A stretch of 40,980 bases of DNA from Nitrososphaerales archaeon (GTDB lineage: Archaea; Thermoproteota; Nitrososphaeria; Nitrososphaerales; CADDZS01): positions 1 through 40,980 of the forward strand of contig JASHPQ010000174.1 of the NCBI GenBank assembly GCA_030037995.1, in the 5' to 3' direction. Below are positions 40,929 to 40,980 of this stretch, one piece after another. Under the pieces are notes generated by a model. It was not told the DNA's origin and did not search any database. It was given only the letters and a program-made list of their open reading frames with translations. Every line of letters starts with the position of its first letter. The stretch's first letter is position 1. A program made the translations under genes and the position numbers.

Positions 40929-40980
40929 TCCCGAGTACCCCTGCGGGAGACTGTAGATTTTTGATCTCCTACGAACGAGC

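Noticed and set aside
1-40980. CRISPR arrays, transposons, prophage or integrase genes
   Set aside because: No regular repeat-spacer array, no transposase or integrase motifs, and no long direct repeats were seen when reading through.

Overview
The window is archaeal chromosomal DNA, most likely from the Nitrososphaerota (Thaumarchaeota) or a close relative. That placement is an inference from gene content; no phylogeny was run. The archaeal character is clear: RadA, a 74-residue histone, TiaS, RIO2, Tsr3, Fap7/AK6, LSm, SRP19, S8e, pantoate kinase, an archaeal-type RNase P RNA, TATA boxes about 25 bases before start codons, many TTG/GTG starts and several leaderless genes. SMC-ScpA-ScpB, Lrp-type ligand-binding domains and DUF373 fit the same assignment. 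Genes are densely packed, often with small overlaps, on both strands. No CRISPR array, insertion sequence or integrase was seen.

Layout. 1-1370: an F420-type LLM oxidoreductase followed by a flavin reductase cut by the window edge. 1500-4192: a small anchored protein, TiaS, an Lrp/AsnC sensor domain and Tsr3. 4193-5000: an RNA-only region holding the RNase P RNA (4680-4973) and a candidate second small RNA (4531-4609). 5011-7294: UppP, an SRPBCC protein, SRP19 and S8e. 7377-12323: the condensin operon smc-scpA-scpB. 12399-15240: pantoate kinase, an ECF S component, and a divergent AbrB-PhoU regulator with repeated AT-rich half-sites between the last two. 15306-20651: CTP synthase, a PurM/HypE-like protein, RIO2, LSm, a RadA paralog and a small three-helix membrane protein. 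20728-24629: RqcH (NFACT), a CBS/zinc-ribbon protein, Mut7-C and AMMECR1. 24743-30880: AsnS, RadA, a 901-residue secreted glycoprotein candidate and a TrmB regulator. 31060-38740: NUDIX, PyrF, two unknown proteins, an L22e-like protein, PurA, UppS, DUF373, a coiled-coil protein and Fap7. 38741-40928: a small acid/base-rich protein, tRNA-Glu(CUC) interrupted by two introns, the histone and a geranylgeranyl-reductase-like flavoprotein.

Together the genes are dominated by RNA and ribosome maturation (TiaS, Tsr3, RNase P, RIO2, Fap7, LSm, S8e, L22e-like), translation quality control (RqcH), chromosome organisation and repair (SMC/ScpAB, RadA, RadA paralog, histone), nucleotide synthesis (PyrG, PyrF, PurA) and the polyprenyl carrier cycle (UppS, UppP). 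The most notable observations are the tRNA-Glu gene with an intron in the D-loop plus one in the anticodon loop, the RNase P RNA and its possible small-RNA neighbour, the operator-like repeats at the PhoU/ECF divergent promoter, an L22e-like ribosomal protein, and a Fap7 whose Walker A Ser/Thr is Met.
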